NCBI GenBank assembly: GCA_015478945.1
Contig: JABUQX010088393.1
Coordinates: 1 to 22,500 of the forward strand
From: Trachelipus rathkii
Taxonomy: Eukaryota; Arthropoda; Malacostraca; Isopoda; Trachelipodidae
DNA length: 22,500 nucleotides
Direction: 5' to 3'
Below are positions 8,816-19,846 of the stretch, one piece after another. Position numbers and translations under genes: made by a program. Under the pieces are notes generated by a model. It did not search any database. It was given only the letters and a program-made list of their open reading frames with translations, and was not told the DNA's origin. How positions within the stretch are numbered: the first letter of the stretch is position 1; every line of letters begins with the position of its first letter.

Positions 8816-9598
8816 ATTTAGTTGAGTGTGTATTGTGATATAAATTCTAAGTATCTTGTATCCTCTATATATATCAGTATTTTCTATAATAGTATAGTAT
8901 ATTATTGAAATACTTTTTGTTATTATTAAAAATTTATTTATTTTTCTTTTGTCTATATTGTATAAATTGTTGTTTGTGTACAATAGTTTTCCATTTTCTT
9001 AATCTCTCAACAGCATTTATATGATTATTCCTTCATTCATTTTATTTTAGTTCTAGTTATCTTATTTTTATTATTTTGTGTGTTTAAGGAAAATTATTTA
9101 CTGTGAATTATATATAGTAAACATTTTGTTTCTTATTTTGGTGTACACTCTACTTTGTCTGAAATAACATTTTTATTCTCAACATTATATCAATATTTTT
9201 ATCTAGTTATGGTGGTTATTTGATAGAATTATCATATTTGTCATTCAATTTATTGATATATTGCTACGTATAATTTTTCAATCTAACTTGTGTTTTATTA
9301 TTACAATATTGTGTGTGTGATTTATAATTTGTTTATTATGTGTACTCTGTGATTATTTGTTTATATTTTAGTGTTAAATTATCTCTAGTAGATTTAGGAT
9401 TTCATTTCTTTATCTATATCGTGGGTAATATTTCTGGGCGAATTATTATTGCTAAATAATTTTCTTTTGAACATAGACTTTAGTTACTTTTTATATCTCT
9501 ATTTACTGAAATTAGGAGACGTTTCCACTATTTTATTATTATTTAAATGATATTGTGATATATAAATTTTGTTTTATTTTTATTATTTATGTCTCTCA

Positions 9599-9628
9599 TA
9601 TAATATATATATATATATATATATATAA
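9599..9628. repeat. Short TA microsatellite
   Basis: TA-dinucleotide run within the T-skewed domain. Confidence 0.8.
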
Positions 9629-9849
9629 TTCATGTAATGTTAGTGTGCGTTTTCTACTAGCTCTTTATTATTTCTATGTATATTATGTTATTTGTAGACT
9701 TCGTTATTAAATCTTATTTTTGTATACATTCTATGTGTTATTATTATCATCATTTATATTTTAATTTTTATTTATATTATTTATTTTATTATTTAATTAT
9801 TATTATTTATTATTTATATTATTTTTATTATTTATATTGATTATCTCCG

Positions 9850-9913
9850 TTTGGTGATTATGGTTATTGGAGTCTTTAGCTCGGAAAATTTGTGTATAGT
9901 TTTATACACCAAA
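9850..9913. other. Nested inverted repeats in T-skewed domain
   Basis: GTGTATA (9892-9898) pairs perfectly with TATACAC (9903-9909) across 4 nt. A wider TTTGGTG (9850-9856) / CACCAAA (9907-9913) repeat overlaps its right arm, so the two pairings compete. This is another segment less T-skewed than its surroundings. No gene. Confidence 0.4.
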
Positions 9914-11039
9914 TATCGTACCACCAGTTCTTATCACTATAATGATAATCTATTATTTATATTGATCAATTGTGGTGTATATATTTTCATTTCTATTTGT
10001 GTTTTAGTGTGATTTTATTACTTCTTTGATAACTTATTTGATTTATTATTATTACTTATGTCAATACATGTTTTTTGTAATATATGATTCCCTGTATGAA
10101 TTTTAAGTATGTGGTGTTACTATGTCACTCTAATTATATATTATCGTGATTCATTCTTATTTGTTTTACAATTATTATACTCTATTTAATCGTGGTTATC
10201 ATCATTCACTATTAACTTATATTTAATATTGTGTATATCATCTAGTATTCCATATCTATTTAATAATTATTATTTGTGTGTCTAATTAGTAATAATAGAA
10301 TTATCTCATTTGTTATATTGCTCCTTGCTTATTAGGTGTTGATGTTTCTTATTTTCACTCAACATTTATTTATTTAATTATTCTTATAAGTGTTACATCC
10401 TTTATCTCATCTCTTATTAGTATGTTGCAAATGCACTTAAGGGGTTAACTCTATATATTATTATTTATTATGTTTTGTTTATTGATTTTATTATTTATTT
10501 TATTTCTTGTGTTTACATTTAAAATTATTTTTATATGTATTATATTATGTTATTATTTTATCTTTATTGTAATTTATTATATCATTTATAATAGTGTGTA
10601 TTATATTGTAATTGTTATTATATAACTTTTATATAATATTTATTTTTTTATTACTTGTTATTATTTTGTTTATTAATTTTTTATATATACTCTATAGTTG
10701 ATTCTATATTTACATACTCCATGTTTTCATTGGAAATGTAGTCTCTGTTTTCGGTGAAATGTTTATGACACATATTATTTTTATAATTATTTTTTATTAT
10801 TGTTAGCATATATGTATATATTCATATATATATAATATTAATTCTTAATTATTATTATGTATTTATTTTTATTTTTTATTTTTCTGTATCTAATATTATA
10901 TATTTATATTATATTGATATAATCAATTATTCTTTCTATTAGTGATTATAATTATAATAATTAATTATTTATATATTTATATATTATATTTAATAATATG
11001 CATCATTTACATTTAAAAGAATAGGTAGATTACATAATA

Positions 11040-11110
11040 GACTATATCAGAAAATACAGCGCCGTAACGCTAACTCAGTGCAGTGTTACCGTACTTGACA
11101 GTGGTCAGCG
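11040..11110. other. GC-bearing double hairpin after T-skewed domain
   Basis: GTAACGCT (11064-11071) pairs with AGTGTTAC (11082-11089), eight pairs including one G-T, around a 10-nt loop. A second small hairpin, TGAC (11096-11099) with GTCA (11104-11107), follows at once. The pair marks the switch from the T-skewed domain to balanced sequence. Possible structured-RNA element; strand unknown. Confidence 0.5.
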
Positions 11111-11240
11111 ATGTATAGCTAAAATTCTAATATTTACTCAATAAGAAAGAGTACGAAGAGTTAATCCTAAAGATAGTTAATGACAATTATTATTTGACTA
11201 TCAATGTTTTAAATTATTTTTTAAATTGGTTTATATTTTT

Positions 11241-11555
11241 TTATAGACGGTTGTTCTGGGCACGCAGGGGTGGGACGAAGTCCACCAACTTTTTGATATG
11301 CCTTTGAGAGACCCTCGGGACTCTTTCGGCATCTCTGGCAGAGCAATTTTTAATTCGTAGTGGGTTTATATACCTTAAATAGTTTAGGCAGAAGTGCTTT
11401 TTTGCGCTCTTACTAGGAGCGCATCGGATTGAATTACCTTTGCACGCTTTATTGGCACAACATTTAATAGCAAAAAGTTCACAAATCTGGGTGAGGTGGA
11501 GTCGTCTTAGTTCCCTAGCAGTGTTAGGATCGTTGAACTTTCCTCCTTTATTCAT
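11241..11555 (-). CDS. Hypothetical 104-aa ORF, doubtful
   Basis: This minus-strand frame runs from an ATG at 11555 to a TAA at 11241 and stays open about 10 codons upstream of that ATG. It fills a 300-base island of clearly higher GC than its surroundings. The product is basic and Cys-containing, with a CC-x(4)-C-x(6)-C pattern in the first half (near residues 32-45) and Arg/Lys throughout. I recognise no family, membrane segment or signal peptide. The same DNA holds several strong hairpins, which argues equally for a structured RNA or GC cluster with a chance open frame. No neighbouring gene supports it. Confidence 0.18.
   Translation of the reverse strand: MNKGGKFNDPNTARELRRLHLTQICELFAIKCCANKACKGNSIRCAPSKSAKKHFCLNYLRYINPLRIKNCSARDAERVPRVSQRHIKKLVDFVPPLRAQNNRL
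11269..11286. other. Strong GC hairpin with GAA loop
   Basis: GGTGG (11269-11273) pairs with CCACC (11282-11286). After one bulged G, AC pairs with GT around a GAA loop. It is the first of at least three hairpins in the 11241-11560 island. Confidence 0.5.
11295..11335. other. 41-nt compound stem-loop
   Basis: ATGCC (11298-11302) pairs with GGCAT (11328-11332), with two further outer pairs beyond one mismatch. After a small interior loop, AGAG (11307-11310) pairs with CTCT (11321-11324). After an A-A mismatch, CCC pairs with GGG near a CTCG tip. Two helices interrupted by an interior loop are typical of folded RNA and unlikely to come from simple repeats. Confidence 0.5.
11403..11423. other. 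7-bp GC hairpin with 7-nt loop
   Basis: TGCGCTC (11403-11409) pairs perfectly with GAGCGCA (11417-11423) around loop TTACTAG. Five of the seven pairs are GC. The geometry matches the hairpins at 2445-2463 and 12082-12102, which also have 7-nt loops, though the sequences differ. Confidence 0.55.
11474..11541. other. 8-bp long-range inverted repeat
   Basis: AAAGTTCA (11474-11481) and TGAACTTT (11534-11541) could close a domain of about 50 nt containing a small CCTA/TAGG hairpin. It lies in the same structured island as the preceding hairpins. Confidence 0.4.
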
Positions 11556-11560
11556 GAATA

Positions 11561-12081
11561 GACAGTTGATCTTGTCATATATATATTAACTATATATATT
11601 ATCGTGACATAGTTTTATTTAGTATATAGCAGTTTGGCTATATAGGTTACTAAAAATTAGTCAAAGTACATTTTCCTCGACTTACGGTGACGGTAGTATG
11701 CAAATTACGTTTGCGATAAGACTTTGAGCATGTTTATTAAAAAATAGATACATAACATTAAAAAGTGATATACGTAATAAGTAACCCGATAATTATAGGA
11801 AATGAGTATTAACAGAATATAGTGAAAAATTGAAAGGATAACAAATGATTTAAAAAATAGTTTTGGCTTCATAATCTATGCATAGACGATTTGGTGTATA
11901 TACGAGTGGGGAGTCTTGACTATACTGCATAGCTGCTAGCAATAATCTTCTCTTTGGTATTTTATAATGATGGGCTTATGGTAGGGTTACAAGTTCACCA
12001 GCTACTATTACATAGATAGATAAACATATTAATATATATATTATTATTAATATATCGTAAGAACGTTGGCGTACGTGTAGG
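11561..12081. other. Gene-free unique AT-rich stretch
   Basis: About 520 bases of complex AT-rich sequence with short AT runs at 11578-11600 and 12028-12055. I see no frame, RNA gene or repeat worth naming. It includes one copy of the 12-mer ACGTTGGCGTAC (12063-12074), also present at 8590-8601. Confidence 0.6.
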
Positions 12082-12102
12082 GTAGGGGTACCCCCCCCCT
12101 AC
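12082..12102. other. GC hairpin GTAGGGG/CCCCTAC
   Basis: GTAGGGG (12082-12088) pairs perfectly with CCCCTAC (12096-12102) around a 7-nt C-rich loop, and two wobble pairs can extend it outward. The C9 run inside may vary in length. It stands alone between AT-rich stretches, as mitochondrial-type GC clusters do. Confidence 0.55.
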
Positions 12103-12197
12103 TTATTTATAATATATATATATACTAATGTAATAAATCACTATTAATTAACTTGGTAAAATAAATAAAATTAAACATTGAAAAATAATAATGAATT
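12103..12197. other. Short AT-rich spacer
   Basis: AT-rich transition sequence between the GC hairpin and the next AT block. Nothing identified. Confidence 0.5.
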
Positions 12198-12365
12198 GAT
12201 ATATATTAATATTAATTAATATATTATTATTTATTAATAATATATATATAATATTCATATATTATATATATATATAATATATATATATATTTATATATAT
12301 TTATTTAGTATATATATATTATAATAATATATATATATTATATATATATATATATATATAATTAA

Positions 12366-12410
<45 letters not shown>

Positions 12411-12505
12411 TATATATATATATATATAATATTATTATATATAATATATATATACTAATATATTTATTATATATATAATATATTAATCTTTATATATTTA
12501 TATAT
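12198..12505. repeat. AT-only low-complexity block
   Basis: About 310 bases of TA-dinucleotide runs with phase slips. No gene. Confidence 0.9.
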
Positions 12506-12790
12506 GGGTTTTCACTACTAACCTGGGGTAATATACGAGTTACTATACCCTTTAGGGGTTTATCGCTTTGGCTTGATCGTGATTTAAGTGTGGGGTGTAC
12601 ACGAAAAATAGTGTTGTTAATGAGCTTGGAAACGTGTAATCGGTGAATAAGCAGAGTTGAGCATTCATTGTACATAAAGTAATCGTTAACAAGCAAATAC
12701 AAATTCATTAATGGGAGATATAGCTTAGTTTGTATGAATAACAATTACGATAAATTATAATATTTTTATCCGTTGCATGATATAGAATAT
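12506..12790. other. Island with alternative GGGT/ACCC pairings
   Basis: GGGTA (12526-12530) can pair with TACCC (12546-12550), while ACCC (12547-12550) can instead pair with GGGT (12556-12559). This is the same three-part logic as at 3786-3839. An 84-codon minus frame (12490-12744) spans most of the island; it has no recognisable motif and its 3' end lies in the AT block. I do not call it a gene. Confidence 0.4.
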
Positions 12791-13204
12791 CTAGGTTAAT
12801 ATTATATATATTATATATAATATATAATTATAATAATGATAAATTAATTTTAGGTTATATTAGTTGATTTAGTATATCACTTTAATATATTCGTAGTACT
12901 AGCAGTACAGTAATCCTACAAATTATATGCCTATATTAATAATTAATTAAATATTATTATATATTTATATATTATATATTATTATCAAGTGGCGTACTAG
13001 ATGTTTCACATGGGTAGTATAGTCACAGTATATTAATATAATTATATATTTATATATATATATATATATATATAATATTATATATATAATTTAATATATA
13101 TATTATATATATATATATTTATATATATATAAGTTATTATATATGATATATAATATATATATTTATATTATATAATATATATATTAATATATTATATATA
13201 TATA
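12791..13204. repeat. Composite AT block with two unique inserts
   Basis: AT-only runs at about 12796-12835, 12935-12985 and 13031-13204 are separated by two short unique inserts. The second (12986-13030) contains GTGGCGTAC, close to the shared GTTGGCGTAC motif. No gene. Confidence 0.8.
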
Positions 13205-14199
13205 GTAGTAATTTTCATCCTGTCATATCCATTAGTTAGTGCTATCGATTGCTTAATATTAAATTTAGTAGAATTACATTTGATACAAAATTCATTAATA
13301 AACTAGCATAGGATCATAGAAGTGCATTTCCTACCTTATTAAAATATTGTGATATATTAGTTTAAATATCTTATTATGTGAATACTTTAACGTATAACTT
13401 ATAAATTTAACTCCAGCTGTTTACGTAACCAATTCTTGCCTTTTTACCAATATAATATATTTTACATCAGTCTATTCATGCTCTTCTCTCAATATTTGGA
13501 TATTCTATTACAGTGATTACAACATTACTATCGTTTTGGATTATGTTTTTTTAACATAAGAGAAACGATTTTAGATGTGCACATTCTCTACCTTTTAAAG
13601 CCTGATTAAGCGAACTCGTCTCTTCGAATGTTTTTTAGCTTTTTGAGCACTCAGAAATATCAATCATAGATGCCATTTACTAACTTAGAATATTAAAAAA
13701 AATTTACATCGAGAGAAAATAATTATGGAGTAAATTTCTAACCGGCTTACTTAAAGTGATGAGAAACATGGTAGCCTACACTTATAGCATAAAAATATAA
13801 CTTAATTATATTAGGGCTACATAATCGGTGAGGAGTACGCGAGCGAGAGTGAGTGACTGGCGTAGCTTCCTTTAATTGCATATATTGTGCTAAGTATTAG
13901 GATATATATTTTTTATTTTCAGCTACGTATATATATCCGATTGATGCGTAGGAAAGTTAAGCAATGGATAGAGAGGCAAAGCATAATAAATTAACTTTAA
14001 TTTTTAAGGTTTTATATTTCTTATAAGATTGGTAGATTAATTTTCATTTAGGTATTTACTATTATATTTTAAACTTTTTATTATATTATAATTTTTATTT
14101 TGTTTTTCTAATTATAATTTATGTTCTTAAAAATAATAGATTAGGTCAATTGACCTTTTATCACTAGCCTATTCTCCTATATACTACGTCTCACACTGA
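13205..14199. other. Gene-free unique AT-rich region
   Basis: About 1 kb without a frame of 60 codons. The only compositional feature is a short GC-richer patch at about 13826-13870. Its GCGA GCGA GAGT GAGT GACT series (13839-13858) looks like a degenerate four-base repeat, flanked by GCTAC and GTAGC. Nothing else recognised. Confidence 0.6.
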
Positions 14200-14400
14200 T
14201 AATTAATATATATTATAACATATATAATATATATATAATATATATATATAATATATATTAATATATATATATATTATATATTTATATATTTAATTATTAA
14301 TATTAATTACTTATATATAATATATATTTAATTTAATATATTAATATATAATTAATATATTAATATATTAAAATATTATTATAATATATATATAATTTAA
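14200..14400. repeat. AT-only low-complexity block
   Basis: About 200 bases of TA and TTAA-type runs. No gene. Confidence 0.88.
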
Positions 14401-14488
14401 GTTATTATACAGGTTAACATTTCGCAATATTTATATACCTCTCGCGGTAATGCATCCAGATATCATTTAAATATAATATATAGTAATT

Positions 14489-14525
14489 CCGCATCGCGCA
14501 TTTCCGCTACGCTTTTACAATGCGG
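14489..14525. other. CCGCAT/ATGCGG inverted repeat
   Basis: CCGCAT (14489-14494) and ATGCGG (14520-14525) close a 25-nt loop that itself contains CGCGC and CGCTACGC segments. This is a small GC-richer patch just after an AT block. Confidence 0.4.
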
Positions 14526-15587
14526 TTGTATTGCAGCTCGTGATATTATATTGTCGTGATGATTTATGTGATCATAAGAATTACTTATATTAAATAAAAA
14601 TACTATAATAAGTGATTAATTAGCTGAAAATAAGAATACTAGAAATAATGGATAATAAAGAGTTTGTAAAAGCAATTTAAAACGGCTTGGATATTCCTAT
14701 ATCTACTAGTTTATAAAGACGTTCCAACTCGCTGGAATAGTGCACTCTGATGATGGTGAAAGGAATGTGATATTCGTCTCATAATAAGAATCTCTTTCTT
14801 GTACTCGCTCGTATTCCAAAGTTAACATTCTTATACTAATTAATGATTGGAATGTACATATATTATTCACTATACTGCATTTAGCATATTGAAACAGCAT
14901 TTTTGATAAGATATTAAACTATAAAAAAATATCTTAAATTACGCCTATACAGCTTCTGTCTTCGATGTAATACACTATATTAATTACTCATACTGTCACT
15001 TAAAGGTGAGAAACTCATTTTATAGAATTACTACTATACTTCATGTGATCTCACATTAGATGACGTGTTTCCAAAAAATATGAAAGTGATTGTATATATA
15101 TTATTAAAAATAAGATAGAAAATCAGTACTCTTTGGTTATGTGGAATAATTTAATGAACTCTATTACATAGTTATTTTATATTAGCAACTTATACTTATA
15201 TGATATCCCGTTATAAAGGTCAAGCTTTTTTTTGAACATACAAATAACTAGATACAAATATAACTTAATCTATCTAACTTGTGTAGTTGCATTTGGCAAA
15301 ATAACTAATCAATTATCAGATATACTTATATAATAATTATTCTGCACTATCACCCATTATTAAAAGAAATAATAAACGAAATATACAGATCCATAAACTC
15401 ATTTCTATATATACAAGTAATACTAAATATAACTAGGATTGCTTGAATAGAATTTCTCACAGTCAAATAAGTGATTAGAAGAAACACCGCTTTACAAAAT
15501 GTAGTGAACATATATCTGATTTTTAAAAACATGGAATCTCGATACTACCAGAATATAAAACTAGAATACGATAGACGTATAGCACAT

Positions 15588-15601
15588 GGATGTATACATC
15601 C
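15588..15601. other. 14-bp perfect palindrome
   Basis: GGATGTATACATCC is fully self-complementary. It could serve as a site for a dimeric DNA-binding protein, but it lacks a nearby gene and similar lengths arise by chance. Confidence 0.4.
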
Positions 15602-15784
15602 TTTGAGTGGTGTGATTAAGTATACGATATTTACATAGTTCTTCATACTCACGACGGCGACATTGAGTAGGATCTTGCCATATAATTGCAGCGAAGATTC
15701 TTGGTCCTTTCTTACATCCATATTATGTGATAGATATAACTATAAAGAGATGAAGCAGAATTATTCTCAACAGGATTAATCGCC

Positions 15785-15905
15785 AAGATGTCAAAGAGTC
15801 AAGGTTTCCTCGGCCTCAGCGGGGGACGAAGGGGGGGACTCTAACAGTGGGCTCTGGTGGGGCTAATGTCCCATTCGACTCGGAACGAGATGCGAGCGAC
15901 ACTTA
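15785..15905 (+). other. GC cluster with four G runs
   Basis: A 120-base GC-rich patch in AT-rich sequence. G runs at 15821-15825, 15831-15837, 15849-15851 and 15859-15862 could form a G-quadruplex, although one loop is 11 nt. The run of seven G may vary in length. No open frame of note. It resembles the other GC clusters in being isolated and abruptly bounded. Confidence 0.5.
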
Positions 15906-16225
15906 GGAATTCAGAACTCAGAAAATGAGACAAAGGTAAAGATATAAAAACTCAGTATTTCATTCATATAAGACAACAGAAACTTTTTACCTATAATATA
16001 TTGAATAATCAAGTACACTATTGATGGCAAGAGATTTATTTTCTACTTCATTTCCTTATATATATTGTGGATTAGTATATTTAAGTTAACTTTTAACGTA
16101 TTCATACAGTGGATTATGGTTTTAGATACGATTAGGTCGATTCAGTTCGATATTTTGATATTTTAGTAATAACATAATTTTTATATATTGTATAATAAAT
16201 TCTTTATTCAAAGGTAATGAAGTGC

Positions 16226-16256
16226 TTATTATTTATATTAATAAATATATTATATA

Positions 16257-16296
<40 letters not shown>

Positions 16297-16558
16297 TTAT
16301 ATATATATAATTTATATATATTATATATAATATAATATATATATATATATATTATTATATATATTATATATATAATATATTCATATTAATCAATATATAT
16401 TATTATAATAAATATAATATATATTATATTATATATATGATATTAATATATTTGAGTATTTGTGATAGGATGTATATATAATTATATTATATATATATAT
16501 TATATATATATATATATTATTTATATATATATATATATTATATATTATATATAATAAT
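16226..16558. repeat. AT-only block with (TA)15 tract
   Basis: About 330 bases, including a pure TA run at 16260-16290 and a brief complex insert near 16450-16475. No gene. Confidence 0.9.
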
Positions 16559-19500
16559 TCTACCAAAATCTGTATAACTTTAACCGCATGAATCATGCAC
16601 TTATAAAGTAGCCCTATATGTGTATAGGTAAATGTAGAATATTATTTATTTTATTATGAATATTATATTATTATTAAGAATTTGTATGTTATATATATTG
16701 TATTTATGGTTACGTTATTATTTAGATGAAACTATAGAGTTTTAATTATATTTATTTACTTTGTTTAATATATATTATGTTTTTTATAGGACGTAATTTA
16801 ATCATATTATCTATTACAGATAGATCAATGTGGGTTTTTATGTGTGATCTCACTTGTGGAGGGATGATGCAAGGAACGCTTAGGGGGTTATAGGAGTCAT
16901 GATATTGTGCTAGAATAATTATTTCTTATTCTTCATTAATTTTGCGCATAACCGTGGCACGCTTAGAAATCTGGTTTCATATTAATAGAGAGCTTATATT
17001 TGGTCGCGGGTTTATTGGTGGAAACTCCAAACTTTTATTGTACTCGTTAATGTTATTACAAGCGCCTATATAATTAATACGTTTGCTATATTCCACAGAA
17101 TATCGGTTAATAAGTATATTTTGAGCATTGCTAGTCAATGAATAAGACAAGCTGCTTGCAGTTGGTTGTTGATACTCTAGCACAGTGTTCTCTAGTGGTT
17201 AAGCACAATTACCCTTGAGCTCCCTCCTAGGAGTGATGAGTAAAAAGAGAAAGAACTAATTACTCGTATCTTCGCGGATAGCATGGTGGATTTTATAATA
17301 CTTTTTATTAAAGGAGTATTCGTAGTTTTTACTGGGAGAACTTAAGGAACGTGGGCTCAGACGCGAAGTGAAAAATGTATCGAAAAATCTCCGAATGTTC
17401 AGCACTTCCATTCTGTGGGGCTTTTGTACTCGATAGGGTCGTGGCTTGTCGAACAATTTACATTTTTGTTATACCATATTTTGTTCTCAGTCTTATCATT
17501 ATATACTAATTAAGTATTCATATATTTGAAGTCTCACATGCTTATACATTAGGTCATATATATTTAAGCAGGTTTTTCGGTGGGTTGCATTTTGGCTTTG
17601 TGCATTCTTGTAGACGAACGCTCATTTAAAGCTCTTCTCGCTGTCCGGATCAGACATTTGGCTGATTATATTTTCACTAGGCTGCTTTAAGATATTGAGT
17701 GGTAACATCGGGATAATCACTAGTAGCGAATTTGTTCTTTAAATTAAAGTACTCATAAGTCTTTTATTATTTTATGTTAGGTAAATAAAATTTCGTAATA
17801 CTACGTTCTACGTTATCTAATACAATAGTAAGTATTCCACGTCTTTTTCACAACTTTGGGTTTATTTATCACATATATTATTATTTTATATCGTCAGCCA
17901 TCAGTATATATTAATAGTCTAAGTATATTGGTATAGAATTTTATTGATAATATTTAAATAATCATAAATAACTCTGATAAGTACATTTTTTTCTCACACA
18001 ATACTGAATACTGAGAGAGCATACCTAACAAGAATAAGATGCATAATGAATAAAGATGAAATGCTGGTCATCAGCTTGTTTTCTCTAGAAAAATATCTAA
18101 GTCTCTAAAGAGGATGAAAGTCAGTCATGAAAGTACTAAATATGAGCAGTGAAACGACTTTTCTCAATATATTAAGTATAAAGAGTATTCAGCAGGATTG
18201 ATTTTTTTATGTATTAGTGTGTGGTGAATTTATAGTTAACGCTATTTTCATATACGTGGTGCAAGTTACTAACTAAGAACTATAACTATCATAGTTAAAT
18301 TTATAATATTTAGGCGGATAAGAGCAGATCAGCATAATTTATTATTATTAGTATTACAGCAGTTTTTGGCGTGATGTTCATCTGTACATACTTTTCACAA
18401 TAATATAAGGTCATATAATATTTCTTGTATATGAATAATGTTAGCATACTGGTTTATTCTAGTACTAAATGAAAAATATTTATAGGCTATTACGGAGAGG
18501 TTAATATGTAATTGGGTATATTCCTGTTGCCGTGAACTAGATATATTAGAAATAATAGCTTAGTTTATTTCTTGTTTATGTTTTGATTTTGGTTGCTATT
18601 CCTTTTGTGAACTCACATATTATTTCTATATACCTTATTTATAACGATTTTTATCATATAAATCTGGAATGGATAAAATAAGCTGATCCTATAGTAGGGT
18701 CGACTATGTAAGCTTATATAGTAAGAGTTGTGCTATAAGGGGGTGTTCATATACACTAAGTTCTAGGATAGTGGGAATGGCGTTTACTCGGAAAGATATG
18801 TTTCTCTTGTTTATTTTTTTAGGTTGTGAGGAGTCCTGAAAAGTTGTTTTTTTGTGTCATAGTCTTTCGAACTGCTCTCTTGACAATTTGAATGGAAGTC
18901 ATTAATGAAACCAACAGTGACATTGATTAGTGCCGTTACTTTTAAGTTTTTTGACTGACGATTCACATCGGGATTATAGGGGTGTCGTGCCAGAGGTAAA
19001 TATTATATTCGTATTGTGTAGTACGCTCAACATATATATTTAATTTATTGTATTTACTTTAATTTTCCACTTCCGTGGGATTTCGTAATGTATACGTATG
19101 GAGTGAATATTCTCGACATGGAATAGGGGTAATTACATTGATTCTCATAACAAGTTAGCAGCGTGCCACAGTATTTAACAGTCTGACTCATAAGCCAGCG
19201 CCCTTTTTCTCATTTGCATATATAGGGACCAAGTTTCGCGTGACAGAATCTCGGATCTAGAAACGTCTATAAGTTTTCCTGTTTTCATATAAAATAATAA
19301 AATAAATCTCATAATTTGATATGAAAAGTAACTATACTTACTTCACTTCGCAGTCGTACGTACAAGAAAAACTAGCAGGACAAAAATACATGCTGTATGA
19401 TTGGTTACGACTATTGCAATTCACACCGCAATATTCTATTTAGACTAAATTATTTATCTACGATTCTTCATATTCTTTCTCTTACATACGCTCGCATCGC

Positions 19501-19846
19501 ACCGAATATTTTCGCTTCAGAATATCTCTCTTCTATCTCTCAATCTCTGATAAGGTACGCAAAGCAGACTTCTTACACTTATTTTTCATTCAATATATAA
19601 AAATGGAGGGCTTATTGTGTCGATTGTTATCTCTTTCTATTTAAGCTTTATCGCTAATATTAAATGCTTGACAACAATATTTTTTATATAATTTAGCCGC
19701 GAATTTAATAAATGGTTATCCTAAAATTTGTTTTATCTCTTCCCTTCCAAAGTAAACATTTAGATTTCTCTTAAAGTTTCTAAAATATAAATACATAGGT
19801 GGTTTTTCTATCATAAAAAATTTACAATATAACAAAATTAACTATG
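16559..19846. other. Gene-free unique AT-rich region
   Basis: About 3.3 kb of complex sequence. Two consecutive short minus frames (17256-17456, 66 codons; 16977-17183, 68 codons) and one plus frame (19397-19600, 67 codons) show no motif or start context, and I treat them as chance. The stretch holds a GTGATCTCAC motif (16844-16853) and the palindrome CTCCTAGGAG (17224-17233). No RNA gene recognised. Confidence 0.6.

Larger units (their letters stand above)
7559..10995 (+). other. T-skewed, C-poor domain, gene-free
   Basis: About 3.4 kb in which T outnumbers A by roughly 2:1 on the + strand in sampled lines and C is rare, with G mostly in GTGTG or TTGTG contexts. TTATTTA-like units are scattered throughout, with one clean tandem array. 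No ATG frame of 60 codons is present. If TGA is read as Trp, a hydrophobic frame of about 56 codons appears near 9207-9377, but TAA and TAG are frequent elsewhere and this length is expected by chance in T-rich DNA. Likely degenerate short-period repeat or strand-biased spacer. Confidence 0.7.
14401..16225. other. Gene-free unique AT-rich region
   Basis: About 1.8 kb of complex AT-rich sequence. Minus frames of 64 and 60 codons (14706-14900, 15350-15532) have AT-driven composition and no motif. It contains the small GC patch at 14489-14525, a copy of GTGATCTCAC at 15045-15054, the palindrome at 15588-15601 and the G-run cluster at 15785-15905. No gene identified. Confidence 0.6.

Noticed and set aside
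9207..9377. Hydrophobic frame of about 56 codons if TGA is read as Trp
   Set aside because: Expected by chance in T-rich DNA; neighbouring sequence is full of TAA and TAG.
11530..11552. Minus-strand GAGGAAAGTTC resembling the RNase P RNA CR-I motif
   Set aside because: No CR-V partner near 11241-11262 can form the P4 helix with it.
12490..12744. 84-codon minus frame
   Set aside because: Plausible-looking composition, but no motif, no supporting context, and its end runs into an AT block.
17184..17235. CTAGTGGTTAAGCAC segment resembling a tRNA D arm
   Set aside because: No acceptor stem, anticodon arm or T loop can be placed around it.
16977..17456. Two consecutive short minus frames (68 and 66 codons)
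   Set aside because: No recognisable family. The separating sequence has stops and no splice signals that I could defend.
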